The notes under the pieces: generated by a model | Told to the model about the DNA's origin: nothing | The model's input: only the letters and a program-made list of their open reading frames with translations | Databases searched by the model: none | In this document: in pieces, positions 49,655-58,317 of the stretch | How the letters are laid out: the number at the start of each line of letters is the position of its first letter | Numbering within the stretch: position 1 is the first letter of the stretch | Position numbers and translations under genes: made by a program | NCBI GenBank assembly: GCA_016183235.1 | Contig: JACPFA010000015.1 | Coordinates: 1 to 64,000 of the forward strand | Length of the DNA stretch: 64,000 nucleotides | Reading direction: 5' to 3' | Source of the DNA: Deltaproteobacteria bacterium | GTDB taxonomy: Bacteria > UBA10199 > DSSB01 > JACPFA01

Positions 49655-50431
49655 CTATCTGTATACGGGATGCTGACCGGTTTGAGTACAGGTGATAAGA
49701 GCCCGCAAGAGTTCACCACTCTCTTGGGAAAAATGAAAGTGTTTAAGAAACGAATCAGCGTTAAAATTCCATGTTTCTATAAAATGGGTCAAACTATTGG
49801 GTGAATTAAAAATCTTTTTGCCGGTTAGCATTTCATAAAATAATAAACCTAGAGTTTGATAATCATGGTAGCGGTGGATTTGTTTTTGGGCATTTTGTAG
49901 TTTCATTTGATAGGCTCGAGGGGTCCCATGAAAGGGGTAGTAATCTTGATCAGGGCACATCTCAACACTCGAAGAAAAATCAATGAGCATGGCCTTTTCT
50001 TGTTGGAGCAAAATATTTTTGGGTTGTAAGTCGCCATGAATAATCTGGTTCTGTTGCAGGTCTTTTACAATATCCATCAGTTGTTGGATCCAATTTCTAG
50101 CCTCTATTTCCAAAAAGGGGCTGCTTTTTAAATGGCTTTCTAAAGACCCCCCTTCAATCCATTCTAGTTCCAGCAAAATCTCTGTTTCAGAAAAATAGGT
50201 GCTCATCAGTTTTACGCAATGGGGGTGGTTGAGTTTGGTCAGAATCTTAGCTTCGGCTTTTATTTTGTTAACTTCTGCTTGATCGTAGAGAAATTGGGGC
50301 TGTAATCTCTTCAATGCCACCTTGATATTCAGTTTTTGATTGATAGCCGAATAAACTTCTCCCACAGCACCCTTGGCTACTAACTTTAAATCCGAATAAA
50401 TTTTTTCATTAGGGTTAAAATCCGGGTACAT
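49655..50431 (-). CDS. Ser/Thr protein kinase
   Basis: Starting at 50431 (MYPDFNPNEKIY), this ~258-residue kinase has VAKGAVGEVYSA (Gly loop), VALKRLQP (ATP Lys), KAEAKILTKLNHPHCV (helix C Glu), IIHGDLQPKNILL (catalytic Asp, with HGD replacing HRD), MLIDFSSSVE (DFS in place of DFG) and GTPRAYQMKL. The Asp residues needed for catalysis are present, so it is probably active. There is no membrane helix or sensor domain. It lies between the lipoprotein/type B pair and a MurD-like gene and is divergent from the latter by 16 bp. Confidence 0.85.
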   Translation of the reverse strand: MYPDFNPNEKIYSDLKLVAKGAVGEVYSAINQKLNIKVALKRLQPQFLYDQAEVNKIKAEAKILTKLNHPHCVKLMSTYFSETEILLELEWIEGGSLESHLKSSPFLEIEARNWIQQLMDIVKDLQQNQIIHGDLQPKNILLQQEKAMLIDFSSSVEMCPDQDYYPFHGTPRAYQMKLQNAQKQIHRYHDYQTLGLLFYEMLTGKKIFNSPNSLTHFIETWNFNADSFLKHFHFSQESGELLRALITCTQTGQHPVYR

Positions 50432-50447
50432 GGTAAAATTATAGCCT

Positions 50448-51764
50448 ATGGATTTAAGAATCAATAGCCTAAAAGGTAAAAAAATCAGGGTATTGGGGTT
50501 AAGGCCCGAGGGTCGGCCATTAGTGCAATTTTTAATTCATCATGGCGCTCAAGTCATTGAAGCTGATACCGCTGAAGATATCGACCTTGCCTTATTGAGT
50601 GAAAAATATTTTGCTTGTTTAGGCCAAGTGAAACTTTTCAAAGACAAAGGGGTTCATGTTGTCTCAGATCTCGATTTTATAGCTCAAAATTGTAGGGGTA
50701 AGATTATTGCAGTAACGGGGACCAATGGTAAATCCACAACGGCGTATATGACAAAAACCATTCTTGCCTCATTAGGAAAAAAGGTTTTTTTGGGAGGTAA
50801 CTTTTTTAGTGACTACGTTGAAGCCTTATCGACACCCGCCGATTTTTATCTCTTTGAAACGGGGTCCTTGGTTTTAGAGCGCTCGGTTTGTTTTCACCCT
50901 CATATTGCCGTGCTCACCAATATTTCTCCCAACCATCCTGAGCGGCATCGTAGTATGGAAGAATATGTCAATATCAAATTTTCAATCGCCCAATGCCAAA
51001 ATCAAAATGATTATTTCATCTATAACGCCATGGCCCCTGTTGTTACCCAAAAGATTGATGGGTTAAAATTGTTGGCGCATAAAATTCCGGTCTGTTTCAA
51101 TCAGCAAGACCAGGCCTTGGTATGGTATCAAGATCAAAAAATTTATTATCGTTTAAAGGGATCGGGAAATTTGTCTATTCGATCGTTTTCTTTAAAAGGG
51201 TTTCATCATCTCGAAGATCTTATATTGGCCGTGAGTGTTTGTCTTTGTCTTGGGGTTTCTCCCCAATCTATTGAAAGTGTGCTGGGTAAAATCCAAGGGT
51301 TGCCCTTTCGTTTTGAAAAGCTACCCAATGATTTGGGTATTGATATCTATAACGATGCCGTTGCGAACACACCTGCAGCCACGGCCTATGCCTTAACGAG
51401 TCTGAAAAAAAATGTCATTTTGATTACAGGTGGGCTTTGGCAAAATGGCCTAGGGCATGAGGGGCTGCGCAAGTATTTACAAGAGTCTACCAAGCAGACC
51501 ATCATTTTCGGCAAAGATCGCAAACGATTTTTGAATTGTTGGAAAGATTTTACGACTCTCTATACCGTTGAAACCCTCAAAGAGGCGGTGGATTTGGCCT
51601 TTAAGTCAGCGAGTCCAGGAGACACGATCTTGTTTTCTCCGGGGGCTAAGCCTGAGATTGGCTTTGGCACTTATCTTAAACGAGGTGAGGAGTTTAACGA
51701 ATTAGCGCTGCAATTAGCAGAATACCATGCCCTGCGTCGTAAATTAGGTAGGAAGGATTACTAG
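50448..51764 (+). CDS. murD: UDP-N-acetylmuramoyl-alanine:glutamate ligase (MurD-like)
   Basis: The 438-residue protein has the Mur ligase ATP loop IIAVTGTNGKSTTAYMT, a MurD-like N-terminal Rossmann part (KIRVLGLRPEGRPLVQFLIH), the central NISPNHPERHRSMEEY (MurD typical N-x-x-x-D/N-H) and the C-terminal ILFSPGAKPEIGFGTYLKRG with EEF, the equivalent of the MurD SPACAS...RG-x-x-F block. It adds D-Glu to UDP-MurNAc-Ala. It is 22 codons shorter than some MurD but otherwise complete. It stands alone among minus-strand type A/B genes. Confidence 0.85.
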   Translation: MDLRINSLKGKKIRVLGLRPEGRPLVQFLIHHGAQVIEADTAEDIDLALLSEKYFACLGQVKLFKDKGVHVVSDLDFIAQNCRGKIIAVTGTNGKSTTAYMTKTILASLGKKVFLGGNFFSDYVEALSTPADFYLFETGSLVLERSVCFHPHIAVLTNISPNHPERHRSMEEYVNIKFSIAQCQNQNDYFIYNAMAPVVTQKIDGLKLLAHKIPVCFNQQDQALVWYQDQKIYYRLKGSGNLSIRSFSLKGFHHLEDLILAVSVCLCLGVSPQSIESVLGKIQGLPFRFEKLPNDLGIDIYNDAVANTPAATAYALTSLKKNVILITGGLWQNGLGHEGLRKYLQESTKQTIIFGKDRKRFLNCWKDFTTLYTVETLKEAVDLAFKSASPGDTILFSPGAKPEIGFGTYLKRGEEFNELALQLAEYHALRRKLGRKDY

Positions 51765-51769
51765 CCATC

Positions 51770-53224
51770 TTAATCGTTCCAGTCTCCATGATAGTCATCG
51801 TAACAATTAGCGGGGTAGTTATATTCACTAATCCAGCCTGGTTTTCCACCACGGTCTTCCAAATCGCCGGTACCTTCCCAATCGTATTTCCAAGTGACCA
51901 GCTCGATCACAGAATCCGGGTGAGTTTCGGTGCTGGGGTTAAGATTGCCATTGGCATCCGTCAAATAATAGGTTTTTCCGTTAAAAGCAATACGGTCGAT
52001 CGTATCATATTCAACACCATCAGTTGTAACAGCACCATCCGTCATGAAACTTAAAGTTTCAATAATTTTATCTCGCAATTTTCGTCTGGCCTCCTTTACC
52101 GCGAGTGCTTCATCTGTGTCACGGTGGTTGGATTGAGCCTTGGCAAGATACACAAAGTGGGTAGGGTCTAGATTGTCATAATCCGATTCTGAGCCGCCGT
52201 TACTGTTAGCAATATTTTGCGCGGCCTGTTGTTCACCTTTTTCTTTTGCAATACGATTTTGCTGTGCCGTGATGACCGCTTGTTCTAGGTTTTTAATTTC
52301 CGGGTTTAACTCTTTAAGCGCATTCATTAAAGCAGGGGTGATTTCGTTGATAGAGTTGGAATCAACATGGTATTTTTGCAAAATCTTTTGAATAGAAGCT
52401 GGTTCTTGATTAAACTGATAAGCCAACTTTTCTTCTAGCGTAGAAAATTGAGCTTCTTTTTCCACTTCTCCTTGCAGGTTCATGCTTGCATTGAGTATAC
52501 CCTCTGCACTCCACGGATCTTGGGTTAGAGTTTGGGTTAGGGTATCGAGTTGCTGTTGAAATTTAGCCCGTTGGTCTTCACTTAAATTGGGGTTTCCAAC
52601 CAAGCTCGATAATTTATCCAACAGATTTTGAGCTTCATCAAATTGTTTTTTGAGATTACTCGTTGCGCTCGCCACAATTGCTGTTTCAATATCTTCCAGT
52701 TGGGTAAAGATGTTTTCTAATTCAGTGGCATCTTTTTCAGCTTTGCCATGGCTAAGTTCTTTTTGTAATTCTCGAAGTTTATTCTTGTATTCTTTGATTA
52801 AGATATTAGGTAGCTTCTTAGTTTCTTTGATGAGGGCTTTTTGTAATTCACGGATTTTTTGCAAAAGATACTTTTTATCTAAAACAATTTGCGAACCCGT
52901 ATCTCCCGATTCTAAACTTTCTAAACTGCTTAGCCCCAATTCATCATCGGCGAAAGAGTCACTATTAGAGGTATCATCATAGCCTTCAATTTCGTTGATG
53001 GTCTTTTCATAACTTTCAGTGGTTTCACTTGTGTCAAAGGACTCGTCTGCATCTTCTGTGTAATTAGGTTCTTCAAAAAGGGGTGCCTCAGGGTCGTCAT
53101 TGGCCTCAATATCAGCGGGATCATCTTTGTAGGCTTGGTCACCCCCAATCTTTTTGTTGAAGTCTGTTCCATAAGCCTTAGCCTGAGGATTGTTATAGTC
53201 GTAGGGTTTAATGCTTTGAACCAT
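51770..53224 (-). CDS. type B paralogous protein, acidic with coiled coil
   Basis: The 484-residue protein shares the type B plan: acidic N-terminus with ELGLSSLESLESG (compare EAGLSQLESG in the protein at 47189), then a coiled coil (LPNILIKEYKNKLRELQKEL versus LPKPLIKEIKEKLKELKKLV) and a matching FDEAQNLLDKLSSLV helix. A Gln/Ala-rich helical part follows, ending in a beta-like DRIAFNGKTYYLTDANGNLN segment parallel to IIFDGTIYDVIDQDQDGNLA of the other copy. No signal peptide. It lies 22 bp after a type A gene, with AAGGAG before the ATG, so A and B are co-transcribed. Confidence 0.75.
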   Translation of the reverse strand: MVQSIKPYDYNNPQAKAYGTDFNKKIGGDQAYKDDPADIEANDDPEAPLFEEPNYTEDADESFDTSETTESYEKTINEIEGYDDTSNSDSFADDELGLSSLESLESGDTGSQIVLDKKYLLQKIRELQKALIKETKKLPNILIKEYKNKLRELQKELSHGKAEKDATELENIFTQLEDIETAIVASATSNLKKQFDEAQNLLDKLSSLVGNPNLSEDQRAKFQQQLDTLTQTLTQDPWSAEGILNASMNLQGEVEKEAQFSTLEEKLAYQFNQEPASIQKILQKYHVDSNSINEITPALMNALKELNPEIKNLEQAVITAQQNRIAKEKGEQQAAQNIANSNGGSESDYDNLDPTHFVYLAKAQSNHRDTDEALAVKEARRKLRDKIIETLSFMTDGAVTTDGVEYDTIDRIAFNGKTYYLTDANGNLNPSTETHPDSVIELVTWKYDWEGTGDLEDRGGKPGWISEYNYPANCYDDYHGDWND

Positions 53225-53246
53225 GGTTAGGTTCTCCTTCTTTATC

Positions 53247-55094
53247 TTAGTATGTTAGATCCAGCTTGACAGCAAAGTGGTTAAGCAAAGTGTTGGTGTC
53301 TTCATCAAGTCCCATGGTTTTAAAATATCCAAACGTTTCGCCGGTGTTATTATCTGTGACTTTCCAGAGGGAGGATTCATAATTAGAATCGTTCATTGCT
53401 TCAGCAGAATAAGTCGTTTGTGAAAGATTAAAGAGTTCAGCAAGGCGTTCTGTGGCCTTCAATCGAAGATTCCAGTAACCATTCCACGAACCATCGTTCT
53501 TGTAGGTTACTTTGGAAGGTAAGAGACCCTGTTCTCCCACGAGTGAGATGAGCTGCGGATCGTATTCACTTACAAAATCAAGCCATGCTTGGGGTGGGAT
53601 AGGTGAAGTGGGATTTTTCATCCATTCCAAAATTTCTGGATCAAACAATGTTTCGATTGCTTCAAGGTTACCTTGAATTCCCATGGTTTCCACTAATTTT
53701 CCAATGGGACCCTCTTTGAACTTCCCAAAGAGCACATCCAGTAGATCAAGATCACTTAAATATTTTTCAAAACCACCCGAAGTAATAATATCATCCATAA
53801 TAGCCGGACTACTGAGCACATCGGCTAAATCTAACCCAAAACTTGAGGCAATGATTTGGGCCTGTAGTAGATCCTTTGCGGAAAAATCATGTTCTTGAAT
53901 AACATTAAGCAATGCTTCATTTTTATAAAGTTCTTCTATTTCTATACCTAATGCTTTGGCAGCTTCATCAATTTTGGCATCTTTCGTGGCGTCTTCCATG
54001 CCTGCATAAGAAATAGTAAGTTGATTTTGTTTTGGTCCAATGTCTTGTAATGTCTCAAATTCTTGAGTGTTGCCCGCTGAAAAATTTTCAGCAATAGCAT
54101 TTGGGAAATTGATGTTTAAACCTTTTACCTTACGAACTAGGTAAGCACCTTTGATGTTGCCATCAATATCGGTAATGACCACCTGCAAAGCCTCTTTGCC
54201 ATCTAGGGTAGCGTTGGTTATATTAATGGTATCAGTAGCCTCAGTGATAAAACTCACACTTTGAGTTGAATAAATATTGGCGGTCTTGCCACCAATGCTA
54301 TCAATCACTAAATTAGGTTGCTCAAAAATCAGCTCGCCATTTTTACCTTCTTTATGAGGTGGCAAAGTAGCATCGGTTGCGACTTTGCTGCTGCTAAATT
54401 TATCGGTGGTAATTTCAGTTAATGCCGCTGCATTGGCATCGATCGTGATTTTATCAGGATTGGCCGAATTAATTTTAATTTTGGCCTCGGGGTTCACCCA
54501 AATGACTTTGCTGGTTCCAAACGTAGGATCGGTGATGACAATTTTGATCATCATTTCGCCCGATTTTGGATTGGCCTCAGCGGTAACATTAATATTCACA
54601 AAGGCACTGGAGTTCACGGTCAATTCATCGGTCATGACCATCGTTTCATAGGCATTGCTGGGGTGACCGGCATAATAATTAATTTCTACATCCGACCAAT
54701 TGGCCACATAACTACCCAGGGGGCCAGCGATGAAGCCATTGGGTTCTTGCGGTAAGCCACCCGAATTGTAACCCACAGGGTTATTTGAATAAGGGCTTTG
54801 TTGTGGGGAAGGGCTCCATTGGGGCGTGCTGGATAATTCATTTTGTGTCCAAGCAATCCACTCCGTGAGCTGGCCAATATATTCCTGCGCATTGGCAAAA
54901 CCAGCCGGCACCGGGGCCTGCCCATTTTGAACCGCCGCTAACTCAACCATGGCCTCTTCTAGCCAGGCCTGCAATTCCTGTGAATTGCCCATGGCCTTGT
55001 TATAGGTGCCTTGGGCCTTAGCGCTTGAAAAGGGCTTGTTGAAGTTGGTTGTTTGGCTTGAATAACCGTTATGATTTGAAATTGCTGTAGTCAC
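53247..55094 (-). CDS. type A paralogous protein, 615 aa
   Basis: It starts at GTG after AGGAGAGAATGG. Residues ~1-30 are Ser/Asn/Thr-rich (TNFNKPFSSAKAQG). Residues ~38-90 hold a conserved helical block (LQAWLEEAMVELAAVQNGQA, then QLTEWIAWTQNELS). A Pro/Ser/Asn/Tyr linker leads to a beta-rich region with the repeated ideas LTVNSSAFVNINVTAEANP and VRKVKGLNINFP, then a helical half. The paralogue at 58310 matches throughout. No known family is recognised. The absence of a signal peptide combined with an unstructured Ser/Asn-rich N-terminus would fit a substrate of a type III-like or other one-step secretion system, but that is only a hypothesis. Confidence 0.75.
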   Translation of the reverse strand: MTTAISNHNGYSSQTTNFNKPFSSAKAQGTYNKAMGNSQELQAWLEEAMVELAAVQNGQAPVPAGFANAQEYIGQLTEWIAWTQNELSSTPQWSPSPQQSPYSNNPVGYNSGGLPQEPNGFIAGPLGSYVANWSDVEINYYAGHPSNAYETMVMTDELTVNSSAFVNINVTAEANPKSGEMMIKIVITDPTFGTSKVIWVNPEAKIKINSANPDKITIDANAAALTEITTDKFSSSKVATDATLPPHKEGKNGELIFEQPNLVIDSIGGKTANIYSTQSVSFITEATDTINITNATLDGKEALQVVITDIDGNIKGAYLVRKVKGLNINFPNAIAENFSAGNTQEFETLQDIGPKQNQLTISYAGMEDATKDAKIDEAAKALGIEIEELYKNEALLNVIQEHDFSAKDLLQAQIIASSFGLDLADVLSSPAIMDDIITSGGFEKYLSDLDLLDVLFGKFKEGPIGKLVETMGIQGNLEAIETLFDPEILEWMKNPTSPIPPQAWLDFVSEYDPQLISLVGEQGLLPSKVTYKNDGSWNGYWNLRLKATERLAELFNLSQTTYSAEAMNDSNYESSLWKVTDNNTGETFGYFKTMGLDEDTNTLLNHFAVKLDLTY

Positions 55095-55280
55095 CCATTC
55101 TCTCCTGACACTAAAGTTACTTAATTTGAGGGGACCCTACAACTCTTTGGAATTATTAGAAATTCCCCCCAAAAACATCCATCTACCTACAGGGGTTATC
55201 GAATCACCCCCTCCCCGAAGTTGCGTAAGGTGCCTATACTTTAGACTATTTAGCCAAAGGCTATTTATTTTCAATCTTGA

Positions 55281-55405
55281 GGGCACCTCTAAAAAGGGCC
55301 CAGATGCAAGGCGCCCGCAAAGACGCGACCGGAGCGTATATGGAAATACGTGAGGATCGCGGCTTTGCGGGCAACGCGGCAGATGGGCCGTTTTTAGAGG
55401 TCCCC
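55281..55405. repeat. family R4 125-bp palindromic element, copy 2
   Basis: GGGCACCTCTAAAAAGGGCC at the left and GGCCGTTTTTAGAGGTCCCC at the right. It is the inverted copy of 22635-22759, with roughly nine differences over 125 bp. It lies between a type A gene and a Phd-VapC pair. Confidence 0.8.
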
Positions 55406-55442
55406 TTGACAAATTAAGACTAACTAAGTAGGCTAGTCATAT

Positions 55443-55670
55443 ATGCAGCTTAACATTTACGAAGCAAAAGCTAAATTGTCTAAACTAATCGAAAGGGCTT
55501 TGCAGGGTGAAGAAGTTATTATTGCCAAAGGGAATAAACCGCTGGTTCGCCTAGAACCGCTTCCAGAAGCCAAAGGCCAGCGCGCCCTTGGCCAAGGCAA
55601 GTCTTATATTCTATCCGTCAGTGATGATTTTGATGCGCCTCTGAAAGATTTCAAAGATTACGAATCATGA
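55443..55670 (+). CDS. Phd/YefM-family antitoxin
   Basis: The 75-residue protein MQLNIYEAKAKLSKLIERAL, with GEEVIIAKGNKPLVRL, is a typical short Phd-type antitoxin with a DNA-binding N-terminal half and a disordered toxin-binding tail (SDDFDAPLKDFKDYES). It overlaps the PIN toxin start by 4 bp. Confidence 0.9.
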   Translation: MQLNIYEAKAKLSKLIERALQGEEVIIAKGNKPLVRLEPLPEAKGQRALGQGKSYILSVSDDFDAPLKDFKDYES

Positions 55671-56053
55671 AAATCCTCATCGATACCCATGCCTTGCTTT
55701 GGTTTTTCTTGGATGATGCTCGCTTGAGCGAAAAAGCAAAAACGGTTTATCTAGATGTTAATCACCAACTTTTTGTTAGTACTGCGAGTTTATGGGAAAT
55801 TTGTATTAAGCACTCCCTTGGTAAACTCAAACTAAAACCTAATTGGTTTTTGCTTTTTATGAATCAAATCCAGCAAAATTCTATTCAATGGCTTTCTATT
55901 ATCCCAGAACATTGTCATCAAGTGAGCTTGCTTCCTTTTTTGCATCGTGATCCTTTTGATCGTATGTTGGTAGCACAAAGTTTGGTGGAAGAAATGCAAG
56001 TCTTAACCCAGGATCCCTCTTTCAAACTTTATGGGGTAAAATCATTGTGGTGA
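55667..56053 (+). CDS. PIN-domain toxin, VapC family
   Basis: This 128-residue PIN protein has MKILIDTHALLWFFLDDARL, ASLWEICIKHSLGKLKLK, HRDPFDRMLVAQSLVE and LTQDPSFKLYGV, so all acidic positions are present. It belongs to the IDTHALLW subgroup, unlike the first VapC at 46000. It is translated with its antitoxin through the ATGA overlap. Confidence 0.92.
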   Translation: MKILIDTHALLWFFLDDARLSEKAKTVYLDVNHQLFVSTASLWEICIKHSLGKLKLKPNWFLLFMNQIQQNSIQWLSIIPEHCHQVSLLPFLHRDPFDRMLVAQSLVEEMQVLTQDPSFKLYGVKSLW

Positions 56054-56076
56054 GGGTTCAAAAGTAAAAGGTTATA

Positions 56077-57066
56077 TTATACAAACCGATAAAGAGTCTT
56101 AACCTTTTCTCCTTTTTTGTGGAGAAGGTTTTCTTGAACTCCTTTCAGCAAATCGCGACTCGCCGTAGCCGTGGAGAGATTCTTGAAAAAAATCAAATAA
56201 TCTTTTCGAGAAAAAAACCGTTTTTGAAAGTGATTTTTTGCTAATTCAAGGCGAGAAGTAGATGACATAGGAGAAATTTTGAGTGTAGCAAACATTTCTT
56301 CAATGCTTTCCAAAATAGCCTCTAGACAAAATTCAATAAAATGACTCGATTCTCCAGTTTTGTCTGATTGATGAAGTGCTTGATAATAAGCCTTCTGATA
56401 TTTTTTAATGATAGATTCAACAGGTAAAAATTCAAAGAATGGATGATGCTGCGTAAGCATAACATGTTGCCATAATCTCCCCATGCGACCATTGCCATCG
56501 GGGAAAGGGTGGATAAATTCAATTTCATAATGTGCGACACACGACAACAATAATAAGTTTGGTTTCTTTTCTGATCTTAGGTAATCAAATAGTTCGGTCA
56601 TTAAAAAGGGCACTCTCGAAGCAGGAGGTGCCAGGTGAACAATACGATTCCCCTGTACAACACCAATACCTTTTTGTCGCCACTTGCCCGCATGATCGAT
56701 TAAGCCATTCATTAAAATTTTGTGGGCCTTAAGAAAAGAAGTTAGAGAACTAAAAATGAACTTTTTAGTAAGTTGGTAAGCTAAAATCGCATTCTGAACT
56801 TCCAAAATATCCTTGGGCGGGCCAATGACCTTTTTTTCATCAAAAATAGCACTGACTTGTTCAATAGAAAGTGCATTACCCTCGATAGACAAAGAACTTT
56901 GGATACTTTTAATAGAGTTTTCTTTCCTAAGTTGTGGAGAGGGGATAAGCAGTCGCAGCCCTTCACTCTTGCCAATGAGTTGGCTAATTTGAGAGCAACT
57001 ATTCAAAATTGCCTTGGTAATTTTGTAATTGGGTAAGGTCATGATAGTATCAGATGATACTATCAT
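56077..57066 (-). CDS. Fic-family protein
   Basis: The 329-residue protein has the Fic active loop IEFIHPFPDGNGRMGRLWQH (HPFxDGNGR) around residue 190, and an N-terminal inhibitory helix SSLSIEGNALSIEQ carrying the S-x-x-x-E-G-N motif, so it belongs to the self-inhibited class. A C-terminal winged-helix-like part (FFSRKDYLIFFKNLSTATAS) follows. Fic proteins transfer AMP from ATP to target proteins. The ATG at 57066 follows GGAG; another Met lies eight codons later. A palindrome spans the start codon. Confidence 0.9.
   Translation of the reverse strand: MIVSSDTIMTLPNYKITKAILNSCSQISQLIGKSEGLRLLIPSPQLRKENSIKSIQSSLSIEGNALSIEQVSAIFDEKKVIGPPKDILEVQNAILAYQLTKKFIFSSLTSFLKAHKILMNGLIDHAGKWRQKGIGVVQGNRIVHLAPPASRVPFLMTELFDYLRSEKKPNLLLLSCVAHYEIEFIHPFPDGNGRMGRLWQHVMLTQHHPFFEFLPVESIIKKYQKAYYQALHQSDKTGESSHFIEFCLEAILESIEEMFATLKISPMSSTSRLELAKNHFQKRFFSRKDYLIFFKNLSTATASRDLLKGVQENLLHKKGEKVKTLYRFV
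57041..57066. promoter_or_regulatory. palindromic operator over the fic start
   Basis: ATGATAGTATC and GATACTATCAT are perfect 11-bp inverted copies around AGAT. The right half ends exactly at the first ATG of the Fic gene. Its C-terminal winged helix or another regulator could bind here. Confidence 0.5.
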
Positions 57067-57081
57067 AAAAGCTCCGTGTCG

Positions 57082-58317
57082 TCAATTTGTATTGAGCATA
57101 ACCCTGGCCACTTCGCGATCATCAAAATGGATTTTTTCGGTGCCTATGATCTGGTAGGTTTCATGCCCTTTGCCCGCGATCAACACAACATCGCCTGGCG
57201 TGGCCTTTTTAATCGCAAGTTCAATGGCCTCGCGGCGATCGGGGATGACAAGCCCACCGGTTTTAATGCCGGCTAATATTTCTTGGATAATTTGACGGGG
57301 GTCTTCGGTACGCGGATTATCGCTGGTGACAATGGTAATGTCAGAAAGCCTCGCCACTTCTTGGCCCATGAGCGGGCGTTTTTGTCGGTCGCGATTCCCA
57401 CCGCATCCAAAAACGGTGATGATCTTTTTTGGGTTTAAGGCGCGCAGGGCAGTTAAAACATTTTTTAAAGCGTCAGGGGTGTGAGCGTAGTCTACAAAAA
57501 CATGAATGCCACGATTATTTTCAATCTTTTCTAATCGGCCTGGAACTCCGGGAAAATCTTTTAGGGCTTTGGTGATTGTTGTTAGAGGGATGTCGATACT
57601 TAAAGCCCCGGCTGTTGCGGCCAGGATATTAGAAAGATTAAACGCCCCAATCAGCGAAGTTGCAAATGGCTCTGTTCCCTTGGGAGTGACGATCACACCC
57701 TTCATGCCATGCAAGTCATAGTGAGCCTCTCGAACCTGAAAATCCCAGGTGCTGCCTTTGTCTTGTGTCGAATAAGTCCACACCGGCTGACCTGGCAGAG
57801 CTTTTATCAACCTTGCGCCATAGGGATCATCTGCATTAATAATAGCAAGCTTTTGGCCTTTGCCTTTGGGCAAGATTTCTGAAAAGAGCCGCGCTTTAGT
57901 GCAATAATATTCTTCCATGGTATGGTGATAATCGAGGTGTTCAGGGGTCAGGTTGGTAAACACGGCGGCATCAAAACAAACATCTTCAATGCGGTGTAGG
58001 TCAAGTGCGTGAGAACTAATCTCCATGGCCACGGCATTCACCTTTGCCACTTTCATTTTTCTCAAAAGTTTGTGGAGCCTGAGGGCCTCAGGTGTGGTGT
58101 GAAGATGTGAGGTGTGATGATTATTGTATTGAGTTCCGAGAGTGCCAATAGTTGCTGGGTTTTTCCCCGCAGCCTTAAAAATATGACCTAAGAGATGAGT
58201 AGTGGTGGTTTTTCCGTTGGTTCCGGTAATGCCAATCACGGGTATTGCTTGAGTCAAAGTGCTTATTCCACGTCTCACAAATTTTGTGCGAATGGCAACC
58301 CCAGTGGGCTTATTCAT
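57082..58317 (-). CDS. MurE-like ligase lacking the N-terminal domain
   Basis: The protein has VIGITGTNGKTTTTHLLGHI (ATP loop at about residue 28), MEISSHALDLHRI, FTNLTPEHLDYHHTMEEYYC, FVDYAHTPDALKNVL and SDNPRTEDPRQII (DNPR motif of meso-diaminopimelate adding MurE), plus LIAGKGHETYQ. It is ~411 residues against ~490 in E. coli; the missing part is the first domain, which holds the UMP-binding site. The ATG at 58317 overlaps the end of the type A gene. It may be a truncated duplicate or a gene whose 5' end was replaced; a complete MurE likely exists elsewhere. Confidence 0.8.
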   Translation of the reverse strand: MNKPTGVAIRTKFVRRGISTLTQAIPVIGITGTNGKTTTTHLLGHIFKAAGKNPATIGTLGTQYNNHHTSHLHTTPEALRLHKLLRKMKVAKVNAVAMEISSHALDLHRIEDVCFDAAVFTNLTPEHLDYHHTMEEYYCTKARLFSEILPKGKGQKLAIINADDPYGARLIKALPGQPVWTYSTQDKGSTWDFQVREAHYDLHGMKGVIVTPKGTEPFATSLIGAFNLSNILAATAGALSIDIPLTTITKALKDFPGVPGRLEKIENNRGIHVFVDYAHTPDALKNVLTALRALNPKKIITVFGCGGNRDRQKRPLMGQEVARLSDITIVTSDNPRTEDPRQIIQEILAGIKTGGLVIPDRREAIELAIKKATPGDVVLIAGKGHETYQIIGTEKIHFDDREVARVMLNTN